29,583 nt of DNA, from positions 1-29,583 of IMG/VR virus record IMGVR_UViG_3300013233_000053. The stretch is one strand, 5' to 3'. The notes below the pieces were generated by a model. That model did not search any database. It had not been told where the DNA came from and worked only from the letters and a program-made list of their open reading frames with translations. Positions 14,962 to 21,647 of the stretch are shown in pieces (position 1 is the first letter of the stretch; every line of letters begins with the position of its first letter). This DNA is from a virus. Position numbers and translations under genes: made by a program.

Positions 14962-15168
14962 TTATACCCCGTGTGTTAGTCTAAACATGATAGCATCAGA
15001 CTCTAATTCAAATTCGTATGTTTTTGGCTCGGTGAACCATTTATCCTGGGTGATAAATACTAGGCGATCAAAGTACTTGCCTGTTAACTTATATTTTAAA
15101 TACGTTAGCCTGGCTTGGTATTTCTTATCGCTATTTGTTTGGGCAGTTACTTTGTATTTGTATAACAT
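14962..15168 (-). CDS. Small conserved T4-like phage protein
   Basis: 68 residues (MLYKYKVTAQTNSDKKYQARLTYLKYKLTGKYFDRLVF...KWFTEPKTYEFELESDAIMFRLTHG). The layout suggests a small alpha/beta domain; similar short proteins occur in cyanophage-type genomes (recalled). Strong Shine-Dalgarno AAGGAAACGCC before the ATG. Its first 38 nt overlap the end of the preceding 55-aa frame. Function unknown. Confidence 0.7.
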   Translation of the reverse strand: MLYKYKVTAQTNSDKKYQARLTYLKYKLTGKYFDRLVFITQDKWFTEPKTYEFELESDAIMFRLTHGV

Positions 15169-15298
15169 GGCGTTTCCTTGGCAAGTTATTTGTTAATTTA
15201 ATTGCAACTATTTCTGAACGTACTAACATTGCTTTTTCAATGCGACCGACTAGCATTTCAAAGGTAAGTTGCTTCTCGAGCTCTGCTAACGTATTCAC
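15131..15298 (-). CDS. Possible 55-aa gene with GTG start overlapping the upstream stop
   Basis: The frame starts at GTG 15298 inside TAGTG, where the TAG ends the 382-aa gene, and has AAGG 8-9 nt upstream. The product begins MNTLAELEKQLTFEMLVGRIEKAMLVRSE when GTG is read as Met. The first 35 residues are amphipathic helix; the tail is basic. It fills a gap that would otherwise be empty and overlaps the next gene by 38 nt. Family not recognised. Confidence 0.5.
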   Translation of the reverse strand: MNTLAELEKQLTFEMLVGRIEKAMLVRSEIVAIKLTNNLPRKRHVIQIQSNCPNK

Positions 15299-16446
15299 TA
15301 CCAGACCTTCAATAATAGCATTTCTTCTGAGAATCGTCCGCTTATTTTAATCTCCACTGCATTTGTATTATCATACAATTTACGCGATCCGGGCTTGCTA
15401 GCTGACATAAACTCTTTAAGCTGCTCCTTTGGTTTGCGTATGGTTTTTTGTGTGGACTTCACTGCGTCAAACCCGATGATAGTATTATTCTTAACTACTA
15501 ACTCGTTACCTGCGTGCTCGTCGGCTAAGAAGTGCATTAATTTTCTCTTCTTAGTATTATACACAAACATTTCTTTAGAACCCACAATCTTTGTAGGCTT
15601 TTGTGATTTAATGTTTAATGCTTTATCTTCTCTCTGAAACTTTAATTTAAATACAATTTGCTCAGGAGTCTTAACCTTGCGCTTAGCTGGTTTACGTGTA
15701 GTTTTCTTAAACGCCACATAGCTATTTAAATCTGAGATTACTAATTGACTAAACTTAATTAAATTCCGTAGCTGGATTTTCTTAAAATTGCTGTATCCTT
15801 CTTTAAGATCAGCATCTTCACCTTTATACGCTTCTTCTAATTCAGCTTTCACATTGTGCCAATGTGGCATTAATAATCCGATGTGTTGTGGTAAGATATT
15901 TGCTAGCTTTAACACGCTAATTGGCTTTAGTGTATGTTTTGGGTTGCAGTTATCAGCTATAAATTCATCGAACATACCTTCTAACTCGCCGCCTGCTTCT
16001 AGCGCACGTTCACGCATAATATCTTGTACGTTACGCTTAGCTAGGCCACTATCCACTGTTGCTATTTTAGCAGGTACCTTACTGATTGCTGTTTTAATAG
16101 CATCATCTATTAGCTTTTGTTCTTCTTTATTAGTTGGCCATTGCATTAAATCCATACGTGTTAGCCATGCAATCGCATTAGGTATGCTACGGTCTGGTAC
16201 TTTTTTAAGAGCTTTTAAATCACTGACGCGATCCTTTACTTTTAAATAGTCCAGGATGAAATCATTAATATCTTTGTGATTATAATGATAGTTATACCAG
16301 TTGATAGCACCCATTAGCTGTTCGCTACGCTTATTATCTGTTAAATCTACGTTCTCCCAAAGAGGCTCTTGTCCGGTGTACTTAGCCGCAGCAACCGTTA
16401 GTTTCATTTGACGCGGATTAATCACGTTTTTTGTTTTCTTAGCCAT
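15298..16446 (-). CDS. Conserved T4-like phage protein of unknown function
   Basis: 382 residues, basic (many Lys). Residues 1-140 carry NWYNYHYNHKDINDFILDYLK and PNAIAWLTRMDLMQWP; about 140-200 hold RNVQDIMRERALEAGGELEGMFDEFI. I recall this arrangement (a WYNY block, then an IQDxxRE block) from an uncharacterised protein shared by marine T4-like phages. Its C-terminal half is rich in Lys, Thr and beta strand. No nuclease, ATPase or membrane motif. Shine-Dalgarno AAAGGAGCAAAGAAG. It has its own sigma-70 promoter, so it is expressed early rather than with the late neck genes downstream. Confidence 0.75.
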   Translation of the reverse strand: MAKKTKNVINPRQMKLTVAAAKYTGQEPLWENVDLTDNKRSEQLMGAINWYNYHYNHKDINDFILDYLKVKDRVSDLKALKKVPDRSIPNAIAWLTRMDLMQWPTNKEEQKLIDDAIKTAISKVPAKIATVDSGLAKRNVQDIMRERALEAGGELEGMFDEFIADNCNPKHTLKPISVLKLANILPQHIGLLMPHWHNVKAELEEAYKGEDADLKEGYSNFKKIQLRNLIKFSQLVISDLNSYVAFKKTTRKPAKRKVKTPEQIVFKLKFQREDKALNIKSQKPTKIVGSKEMFVYNTKKRKLMHFLADEHAGNELVVKNNTIIGFDAVKSTQKTIRKPKEQLKEFMSASKPGSRKLYDNTNAVEIKISGRFSEEMLLLKVW

Positions 16447-16477
16447 CTTCTTTGCTCCTTTATTTAATATACTGTGT

Positions 16478-16506
16478 ATTATACAGCCATTTACCGAAAT
16501 AGTCGA
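16478..16506 (-). promoter_or_regulatory. Sigma-70 early promoter for the 382-aa gene
   Basis: -35 TCGACT (16501-16506), 17-bp spacer ending GGCTG, -10 TATAAT (16478-16483), on the minus strand. The surrounding AAAGGTCGAC and GGCTGTATAATACA match the plus-strand early promoters at 17385-17413. Confidence 0.75.
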
Positions 16507-16510
16507 CCTT

Positions 16511-17086
16511 TTATTTATAATAATGATTATTTATATTAGTTACAAACTCAACCTCGCCGGCCACAACATCATACAAATATCTAAGAAACTTTGGCTGAAA
16601 TTTGCTGCTATTTGCCTGCAACGTTGCTTTATCTGCCACATATAGTATCTTAAACGAGTCGTGATTCATATAATGCAATGGAATAAGATCGTAATTACCC
16701 CATCCTTTGCGTACTGCAGCCTTGTAATAAGAAGCAATCGCATCAAATGTTATCTCGAATCGATAATACACTTCCCCTGTTGCTTGATCTGAGCCAACTA
16801 ACGTTATTACTTCGTTAGACTTAATCTTCTCATTATATAAAGCCTCAGACGGTGACCCGTACTTGCCACGTCCTAGCAATTTGAAATTACCTTGATAAAT
16901 CTGAGCTTTGATCTCAACAGCTTCATCTGCTAAGTACCCGTCTGGGCCGCTTGTATCTTCTGATATTGTTGCTCCCATGTGATCTAATTCAAGCTTTTCG
17001 ATTAGTAAACCGTTAATATCTATTAGATTTAATAATTCTTGCTTTGATAATTTCGACAATATATCTGCTTTATAGTTTGTTATCAT
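16511..17086 (-). CDS. Hypothetical early protein
   Basis: 191 residues, family not recognised. Residues 1-35 are a Leu-rich helix (LSKLSKQELLNLIDINGLLIEKLEL). The rest looks alpha/beta: YLADEAVEIKAQIYQGNFKLLGRGKYG, NEVITLVGSDQATGEVYYRFEITFDAI, GNYDLIPLHYMNHDSFKILYVAD. E-I-K in AVEIKAQ is compatible with a PD-(D/E)xK nuclease centre, with D49 or D54 upstream, but this is weak. It begins downstream of a sigma-70 promoter and is divergent from the early module. An early nuclease or host-takeover role is speculation. Confidence 0.65.
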   Translation of the reverse strand: MITNYKADILSKLSKQELLNLIDINGLLIEKLELDHMGATISEDTSGPDGYLADEAVEIKAQIYQGNFKLLGRGKYGSPSEALYNEKIKSNEVITLVGSDQATGEVYYRFEITFDAIASYYKAAVRKGWGNYDLIPLHYMNHDSFKILYVADKATLQANSSKFQPKFLRYLYDVVAGEVEFVTNINNHYYK

Positions 17087-17119
17087 TGCTTTCTCTCTGT
17101 AAGTAATTAATGTGCTGTA

Positions 17120-17148
17120 ATAATAAACGATTATTATATTCTAGTCAA
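17120..17148 (-). promoter_or_regulatory. Sigma-70 early promoter for the 191-aa gene
   Basis: -35 TTGACT (17143-17148), 17-bp spacer, -10 TATTAT (17120-17125), minus strand, 34 nt before the ATG at 17086. Confidence 0.7.
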
Positions 17149-17205
17149 CTGTTTATTTTTAATACCTCCTACTATAGTAATAGCAGAATTTTAGTTAGAT
17201 ACTTG

Positions 17206-17283
17206 TAAGTCATTGATTTATATAGAGTTATAGCGATGCTTATGTAGTTCACTTAAACCACTAAGTCATTGATTTATATAGAG
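17206..17283. repeat. 22-bp direct repeat in the divergent early control region
   Basis: TAAGTCATTGATTTATATAG plus AG occurs exactly at 17206-17227 and 17262-17283 (56-bp offset, about five helical turns). The 361-bp gap 17087-17447 has no gene; it holds this repeat, a minus-strand promoter and the first plus-strand early promoter. The copies may be operator or activator sites. Confidence 0.8.
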
Positions 17284-17384
17284 AAAGTGAAATATTTGGC
17301 GCGTGTAAGATAAATTCTAGCGTATTGATACACCTAGGCGTACAAAACGGGGTTATTTGAGATATAAATTAGTTAAAATAAAGG

Positions 17385-17413
17385 TAGACCTTTTGGGATT
17401 TTGGCTGTATAAT
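17385..17413 (+). promoter_or_regulatory. Sigma-70 early promoter P1
   Basis: -35 TAGACC (17385-17390), 17-bp spacer, perfect -10 TATAAT (17408-17413), 34 nt before the ATG at 17448. Confidence 0.75.
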
Positions 17414-17447
17414 ACAACGTATATTGAATAACAGAGCGAGAAATGAT

Positions 17448-17627
17448 ATGAAAAATGATAAGAGTGTATTTGTTTATGTATTGTACAGAGGTGGTATACA
17501 CGGTGTTTATGATACCGAGGCTAAAGCAGAAGCTAATCGTAGACAAGCAGAACACAATATGGGCAGCAACGGTGAAAGTGATACTCGCGTTTTCATCCGC
17601 AAAGTTAAGATGAACGAGAAAGTTTAA
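17448..17627 (+). CDS. Small early protein, unknown
   Basis: 59 residues from ATG 17448; a TTG at 17424 in frame is less likely. MKNDKSVFVYVLYRGGIHGVYDTEAKAEANRRQAEHN is a beta-hairpin followed by an Arg/Ala/Glu helix, then a basic tail (TRVFIRKVKMNEKV). Similar 50-70-residue early proteins in T4-like phages bind host enzymes, but no specific family is visible. First gene of the plus-strand early module, driven by P1. Confidence 0.65.
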   Translation: MKNDKSVFVYVLYRGGIHGVYDTEAKAEANRRQAEHNMGSNGESDTRVFIRKVKMNEKV

Positions 17628-17635
17628 AATAAAGG

Positions 17636-17664
17636 TTGACAGTTCAAGTAATAAACTGTATAAT
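17636..17664 (+). promoter_or_regulatory. Consensus sigma-70 early promoter P2
   Basis: Perfect TTGACA (17636-17641), 17 bp, perfect TATAAT (17659-17664). Expected to be very strong on host RNA polymerase. Confidence 0.9.
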
Positions 17665-17692
17665 ACACGTACTTTAAATAGGTGGAAATAAT

Positions 17693-17902
17693 ATGAGTAA
17701 GTTTATACCAAGCATTATCACCGTAGATAACATCCAAGCAACGCGGATGATTACAATAAATGGTAACAAGTATATTGCCCGAACAAGCAACCTGCCGTAT
17801 TACGGCAACTTCATTAAACGTTTTATTGCAGCTTGCTATATTTTAGCAGGAAAAGGTATGGTTGTTCGTTACACCGAAGATTTATACAAAAATAAAGGTT
17901 GA
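17693..17902 (+). CDS. Small early protein, unknown
   Basis: 69 residues, basic. MSKFIPSIITVDNIQATRMITINGNKYIARTSNLPYYG is beta-rich; FIKRFIAACYILAGKGMVVRY is a hydrophobic amphipathic helix, too polar at its ends for a clear membrane span. Shine-Dalgarno GGTGGAAATAAT. The stop codon TGA lies inside the -35 TTGACA of promoter P3, so gene end and next promoter are interlocked. Family not recognised. Confidence 0.7.
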   Translation: MSKFIPSIITVDNIQATRMITINGNKYIARTSNLPYYGNFIKRFIAACYILAGKGMVVRYTEDLYKNKG

Positions 17903-17927
17903 CAGTTCAAGTAATAAACTGTATAAT
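17899..17927 (+). promoter_or_regulatory. Consensus sigma-70 early promoter P3 (copy of P2)
   Basis: TTGACA (17899-17904), 17 bp, TATAAT (17922-17927), identical to P2 through the leader. Confidence 0.9.
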
Positions 17928-17959
17928 ACACGTACTTTAAATAACAAGGTGGAAATAAT

Positions 17960-18298
17960 ATGGGCTTTGAAGCTAACGCAAGAACTAACGCAAACGGAAG
18001 TCCTTTTTCGCTTTACTCATCGGAAAATATGAGTACTAGCGGACTAGGTAACTTAATTAAAGTTGTTGAGAAAATAGAAATTAGTCACAGCGACTTAGCA
18101 GAAGCTACGTTAACCGAGCTTTTAGAAACTCCGAAATATAGCATGGGCGCATTAGCTATGCATAACGATTTTAATCTATCTATGAATACCGTAGTATTTT
18201 ACGGGTCAGCTAAGAATGTACACGTTATACAAACAGACGATGGACGAGGCTATAAGATTAAAGGCTCGCGTTTATTTAAACTTAAGAAGGGGAAATAA
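17960..18298 (+). CDS. Small early protein, unknown
   Basis: 112 residues: a Ser/Asn-rich start, an acidic helix (KVVEKIEISHSDLAEATLTELLETPKYSMGALAMHN), and a beta-rich basic end (NTVVFYGSAKNVHVIQTDDGRGYKIKGSRLFKLKKGK). GGTGGAAATAAT precedes the ATG. It is translated just ahead of the 79-aa gene (stop and next ATG adjacent). Family not recognised. Confidence 0.7.
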   Translation: MGFEANARTNANGSPFSLYSSENMSTSGLGNLIKVVEKIEISHSDLAEATLTELLETPKYSMGALAMHNDFNLSMNTVVFYGSAKNVHVIQTDDGRGYKIKGSRLFKLKKGK

Positions 18299-18299
18299 T

Positions 18300-18539
18300 A
18301 TGTCAGAACCTAGAATTGTTAGCACAGGTACAGCAAGTGATATCTCACTAATAGATATTATGGAGTACAGCGAAGTGGGTGTTGGAAATCATTCACAGAA
18401 TATGACCTGCATTAAAGCTGGTGATATAGAAATTAACGGAAACGTTGTTGTTGACCCTGGATTTAGAATCCCTGCTAGCCCATTTGTATTAGAATTAACA
18501 AATGGTGACGAGAGCGAATTTATTATTATCCAATCTTAG
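18300..18539 (+). CDS. Small acidic early protein, unknown
   Basis: 79 residues from ATG 18300, chosen because AAGGGG precedes it. The frame is open back to 18216 but that part overlaps the previous gene. The sequence (MSEPRIVSTGTASDISLIDIMEYSEVG..., AGDIEINGNVVVDPGFRIPASPFVLELTNGDESEFIIIQS) looks all-beta and acidic. Small acidic early phage proteins often mimic nucleic acid or bind host enzymes; here that is only a possibility. Confidence 0.7.
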   Translation: MSEPRIVSTGTASDISLIDIMEYSEVGVGNHSQNMTCIKAGDIEINGNVVVDPGFRIPASPFVLELTNGDESEFIIIQS

Positions 18540-18548
18540 GAGAATTCT

Positions 18549-18728
18549 ATGAAAACATTATTTTGGTTACCTACGTTACTAGGCAATGTTGCTCAATCGT
18601 TATTGCCCCGTTCGTTGTTTGTTATGTTGTATAAACCGGCTACTAGCGAATATGCTGCTATTGAACAAGATACCCGCAATAAGATGAGATTAGCTGCTTA
18701 TCATTTAAAGAAATCACTCGGGGCATAA
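18549..18728 (+). CDS. Short basic hydrophobic early protein, unknown
   Basis: 59 residues. It starts MKTLFWLPTLLGNVAQSLLPRSLFVMLYKP, a hydrophobic N-terminus that could be a membrane anchor or amphipathic helix, followed by a charged helix (AIEQDTRNKMRLAAYHLKKS). Shine-Dalgarno TTAGGAG overlaps the preceding stop, and its own stop is followed one base later by the next ATG. Clean spacing on both sides supports a real gene. Confidence 0.7.
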   Translation: MKTLFWLPTLLGNVAQSLLPRSLFVMLYKPATSEYAAIEQDTRNKMRLAAYHLKKSLGA

Positions 18729-18729
18729 T

Positions 18730-19035
18730 ATGAAATTCGCAGATATGCTTACTTACTGGAGATTAAATGGTATGGCTTCTATGGGTGAATTGATTTGCCA
18801 AACTAGCCAATATCAAGCTGATGATAAGCCTGCTAGGCCCGACCATTATATAAAGACTATTAGAATAGCCGATGATGGATTTAAGCACGCCGATGTTATT
18901 TTCAGAACAGAAGGTGATAATGTCGCATTTATATACGCTGATATCAAATTCTCTAAGTGGATGGAAGGTTCGTCGGATTTGATCTTTATAAAGAATTGCA
19001 AGGTGCAGCATTTAGAAAATGAGTTTATTGGGTAA
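18730..19035 (+). CDS. Small early protein, unknown
   Basis: 101 residues: MKFADMLTYWRLNGMASMGELICQTSQYQADDKPARPDHYIKTIRIADDGFKHADVIFR..., VAFIYADIKFSKWMEG, FIKNCKVQHLENEFIG. Mixed alpha/beta with several strands, acidic; the two Cys are far apart. It is last of the early module and uses CGGGG before the ATG. A palindromic late promoter for gp14 follows 4 nt after its stop. Family not recognised. Confidence 0.7.
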   Translation: MKFADMLTYWRLNGMASMGELICQTSQYQADDKPARPDHYIKTIRIADDGFKHADVIFRTEGDNVAFIYADIKFSKWMEGSSDLIFIKNCKVQHLENEFIG

Positions 19036-19038
19036 ATT

Positions 19039-19068
19039 ATCTCGGCATAAATACACTTATGCCGAGAT
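19039..19068 (+). promoter_or_regulatory. Late promoter and gp14 start codon inside one perfect hairpin
   Basis: ATCTCGGCATAA (19039-19050) and TTATGCCGAGAT (19057-19068) are perfect 12-bp arms around ATACAC. CATAAATA (19046-19053) spans left arm and loop. The gp14 ATG (19059) is in the right arm, 5 nt after ATAAATA. No Shine-Dalgarno. Confidence 0.75.
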
Positions 19069-20255
19069 TAAGTTTATATAGACCGAATAAAACAAACGAT
19101 TATAGATTCTTTGATAGAACTATATCTGAACAATTTCAAGTGGGTGGCCTCGACGTTTACCTACACAAATACAAAGGCGTCGCTACTGGAAATAATAGTG
19201 GTGATGCCACCATACCTAGCTACGATGAAGAGAATCCCCTTTTCATCGAAGACTTACTCCTGCTAGAAAATCGTAATCGCAAGTACGAAGAAGATGTGTA
19301 CACAATGCGTGGCATCTACAATGTAGAAAATATCGATTTCGATCTTTCGCAATTTGGCATATTCTTGCAAAATGATACACTGTTTATGAACTTCCATTAT
19401 AACGATATGATTGATTATGTCGGGCGTAAGTTAATGAACGGTGACGTTTTTGAATTTCCTAATCTTAAAGATTATCATCCACTTGATCCTGCGAATCCTA
19501 TCGCTATACCTAAATTCTACGTCGTTAACGATGCAGCGTATAGCAGTGAAGGATTTAGCCCAACGTGGCTACCCCATTTGTGGCGTGTTAAATTAACACC
19601 GCTTGTTGGGTCGCAAGAATATGCTGATATTTTAGACAAGTATGCGGATAATACAGGTGGCATTGATGGAGATGATGGTACCGGCAATGGACTCGGTACA
19701 CTCGCTGATTATATGTGCCAGCATAATAAGAATCTTGACGTCAATGATGCTATACTAACACAGGCGCAAGTGGAGGTTCCGCTGAGTGGTTACGATGTTA
19801 GTAAGTTTTATATTCTTAATCACGATGAGAATGGTGAACCTATTGACGGGAATGGTATCACAATGGATAATACGTTTATTACTAGCGATGGTGATTTAAT
19901 TAGTGCGGATAAATCTGCTGTGACACCTGAGAGCAACGGATATGCTAGCGGTTATTTAACAGGTGATGGCACTGCCCCGAATGGTTTTCCTGTGACGCCG
20001 GCTACTAGCTTTCCACCAGTTCCAGAAGATGGGGAATATGTTTTGCGATTAGATTATAGCCCGAACAGATTATTTAGATTTAATGGAGTCACTTGGATTA
20101 AAGTAGATGATAATTTAAGAACAGATTTATACTTAAATGGTAACACACAGAGATCGGGATTTGTTAACAATAATACTGTCCTTAGTACTAACAGAGGCAA
20201 TGTTAATTCTAAACAAGGATTGAGTGATCTTCTTAAACCAGGAGCAGATAATTAA
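19059..20255 (+). CDS. 14: Neck protein gp14-like
   Basis: 398 residues (T4 gp14 has 256). MPRLSLYRPNKTNDYRFFDRTISEQFQVGGLDVYLHKYKG, then NPLFIEDLLLLENRNRKYEEDVYTMRGIYNVENIDFDLSQFGIFLQNDTLFMNFH. GDVFEFPNLKDYHPLDPANPIAIPKFYVVND corresponds to T4 gp14 SFFSNFGMQVQDEVTLSI / [20 protein letters not shown]. Residues about 200-350 are an Asp/Gly-rich extension (GGIDGDDGTGNGLG...). gp14 and gp13 complete the head and accept the tail. gp15 follows immediately (stop and ATG adjacent). The start sits in a hairpin. Confidence 0.72.
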   Translation: MPRLSLYRPNKTNDYRFFDRTISEQFQVGGLDVYLHKYKGVATGNNSGDATIPSYDEENPLFIEDLLLLENRNRKYEEDVYTMRGIYNVENIDFDLSQFGIFLQNDTLFMNFHYNDMIDYVGRKLMNGDVFEFPNLKDYHPLDPANPIAIPKFYVVNDAAYSSEGFSPTWLPHLWRVKLTPLVGSQEYADILDKYADNTGGIDGDDGTGNGLGTLADYMCQHNKNLDVNDAILTQAQVEVPLSGYDVSKFYILNHDENGEPIDGNGITMDNTFITSDGDLISADKSAVTPESNGYASGYLTGDGTAPNGFPVTPATSFPPVPEDGEYVLRLDYSPNRLFRFNGVTWIKVDDNLRTDLYLNGNTQRSGFVNNNTVLSTNRGNVNSKQGLSDLLKPGADN

Positions 20256-21647
20256 ATGGCTTATTTTTACGATTCACAAATAAGAAGATTTTTACTACAG
20301 ATTACTAGAATGTTTAGTCACTTCGAAGTAGAATATAAATTAGACGATAATGGCAATCCTATTACTATTAGAGTGCCGGTTAGATACGGTGATGCTAGCA
20401 AACAAGCAAGCGTTATTCTTCAAGAGAATAGTGCGAATAATGTTCCTTGTGCTCCGTTGATAAGTTTTTATATTACGGATTTAGAATACGATCGTCCTCG
20501 CATGCAGGAACCGTATTATGTAGATCGTAAGTATATTAGAGAACGTGAATATGACGAAACATCAGGCACGTACGGGAATAAACAAGGTAATGCGTTTACA
20601 GTAGAACGTCCTATGCCAGTTCCGTATAATATGTCAATTAACGTAGATTTTTGGACTACTAACACGCATATGAAATTGCAATTAATTGAACAAGTTGCTA
20701 CACTGTTTAATCCATCACTAGAGATACAGTCAACTGATAATTATCTTGATTGGACTAGTCTAAGTACTGTCGAATTAAAGCGTACGAAGTTTTCTAGTAG
20801 AAGTATCCCCAATGGAAGTGATGATATTGATATTTTTACATATTCATTTGATATACCGATTTGGATTGCTCCGCCTGCTCGTGTTACTAAAGAAGGCGTT
20901 ATACATAAGATTATTGCTAACATCTACGATGATGCTGGGGAATTTGTTCAAGCGATTAGTGGGGACGATATTTTAAACGGTACTAGAGTTACTGTTACAC
21001 CGCATGGTTATCAGATTTTATTAATTGGCAATCAATTACAGATTTTACGCCCTAGTAATCCTAGTACCGCACAGAATGCTACGCTAGATGCTGTGGGCTT
21101 GCAGGATACTACAATCGCATGGAAGCCAACTATTGACGAATATGGCGTATTGCGTAACGGTATAACACAGATACGCTTACAGAGCAATACAGCAAGCGAC
21201 ATCGTTGGTACTGTTGCGTATCACCCAACTAATGAAGATATCTTATTATTTACTATTGATCCAGATACATTGCCGGCTAATACGCAATCACCCATTGATG
21301 CTGTTATAAATCCTCTTAATAGTGGGCCGGCTCCGGCGGGTACAGAGGGGATGCTTGCTCCGGCTGTTGTTGGACAACGTTATCTGCTAACCGAGGGCAC
21401 CGGGGATTTAACAGACACTAGCTTAGCAGCTTCGTGGGCAGGCACTATTGAGCTTGTTGCTAACTCAAATGATATTATTGAGTATGATGGCGCCAACTGG
21501 GTGGTTGTGTTTGATAGTATTAATGCTACTGATTTGCAATATGTTACTAATATCACTACTAGCTTACAATACAAGTGGGATGGTGAAGGGTGGGTGAAAT
21601 CTTTCGAAGGAATTTACAACGGAGGAGACTGGAGTCTCACATTATAA
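20256..21647 (+). CDS. 15: Tail completion and sheath stabiliser protein gp15
   Basis: 463 residues (T4 gp15 has 272). The N-terminal 220 residues match T4 gp15 in order: MAYFYDSQIRRFLLQITRMFSHFEV (T4 GYFYNSSFRRYATLMGDLFS), ITIRVPVRYGDASKQ, PLISFYITDLEYD, PMPVPYNMSINVDFWT, QLIEQVATLFNPSLEI, FTYSFDIPIWIAPP. It forms the hexamer capping tube and sheath and binding the neck. The C-terminal 240 residues are an added beta-rich Asn/Thr region (DATLDAVGLQDTTIAW-type, LLTEGTGDLTDTSLAASWAG), perhaps a collar decoration. AGGAGCAG precedes its ATG. Its stop overlaps the Nudix start. Confidence 0.88.
   Translation: MAYFYDSQIRRFLLQITRMFSHFEVEYKLDDNGNPITIRVPVRYGDASKQASVILQENSANNVPCAPLISFYITDLEYDRPRMQEPYYVDRKYIREREYDETSGTYGNKQGNAFTVERPMPVPYNMSINVDFWTTNTHMKLQLIEQVATLFNPSLEIQSTDNYLDWTSLSTVELKRTKFSSRSIPNGSDDIDIFTYSFDIPIWIAPPARVTKEGVIHKIIANIYDDAGEFVQAISGDDILNGTRVTVTPHGYQILLIGNQLQILRPSNPSTAQNATLDAVGLQDTTIAWKPTIDEYGVLRNGITQIRLQSNTASDIVGTVAYHPTNEDILLFTIDPDTLPANTQSPIDAVINPLNSGPAPAGTEGMLAPAVVGQRYLLTEGTGDLTDTSLAASWAGTIELVANSNDIIEYDGANWVVVFDSINATDLQYVTNITTSLQYKWDGEGWVKSFEGIYNGGDWSLTL

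Larger units (their letters stand above)
17626..17943 (+). repeat. Two exact 55-bp copies of a promoter cassette
   Basis: 17626-17680 equals 17889-17943 (offset 263 bp). Each copy holds TTGACA, the 17-bp spacer, TATAAT and the early leader. The GGTGGAAATAATATG ribosome site follows in both, with 4 extra bases (ACAA) in the second. Confidence 0.95.

Noticed and set aside
17373-17555. Minus-strand 60-aa frame over the first early gene
   Set aside because: It is antisense to a gene with a promoter and conserved layout, and has no ribosome site.
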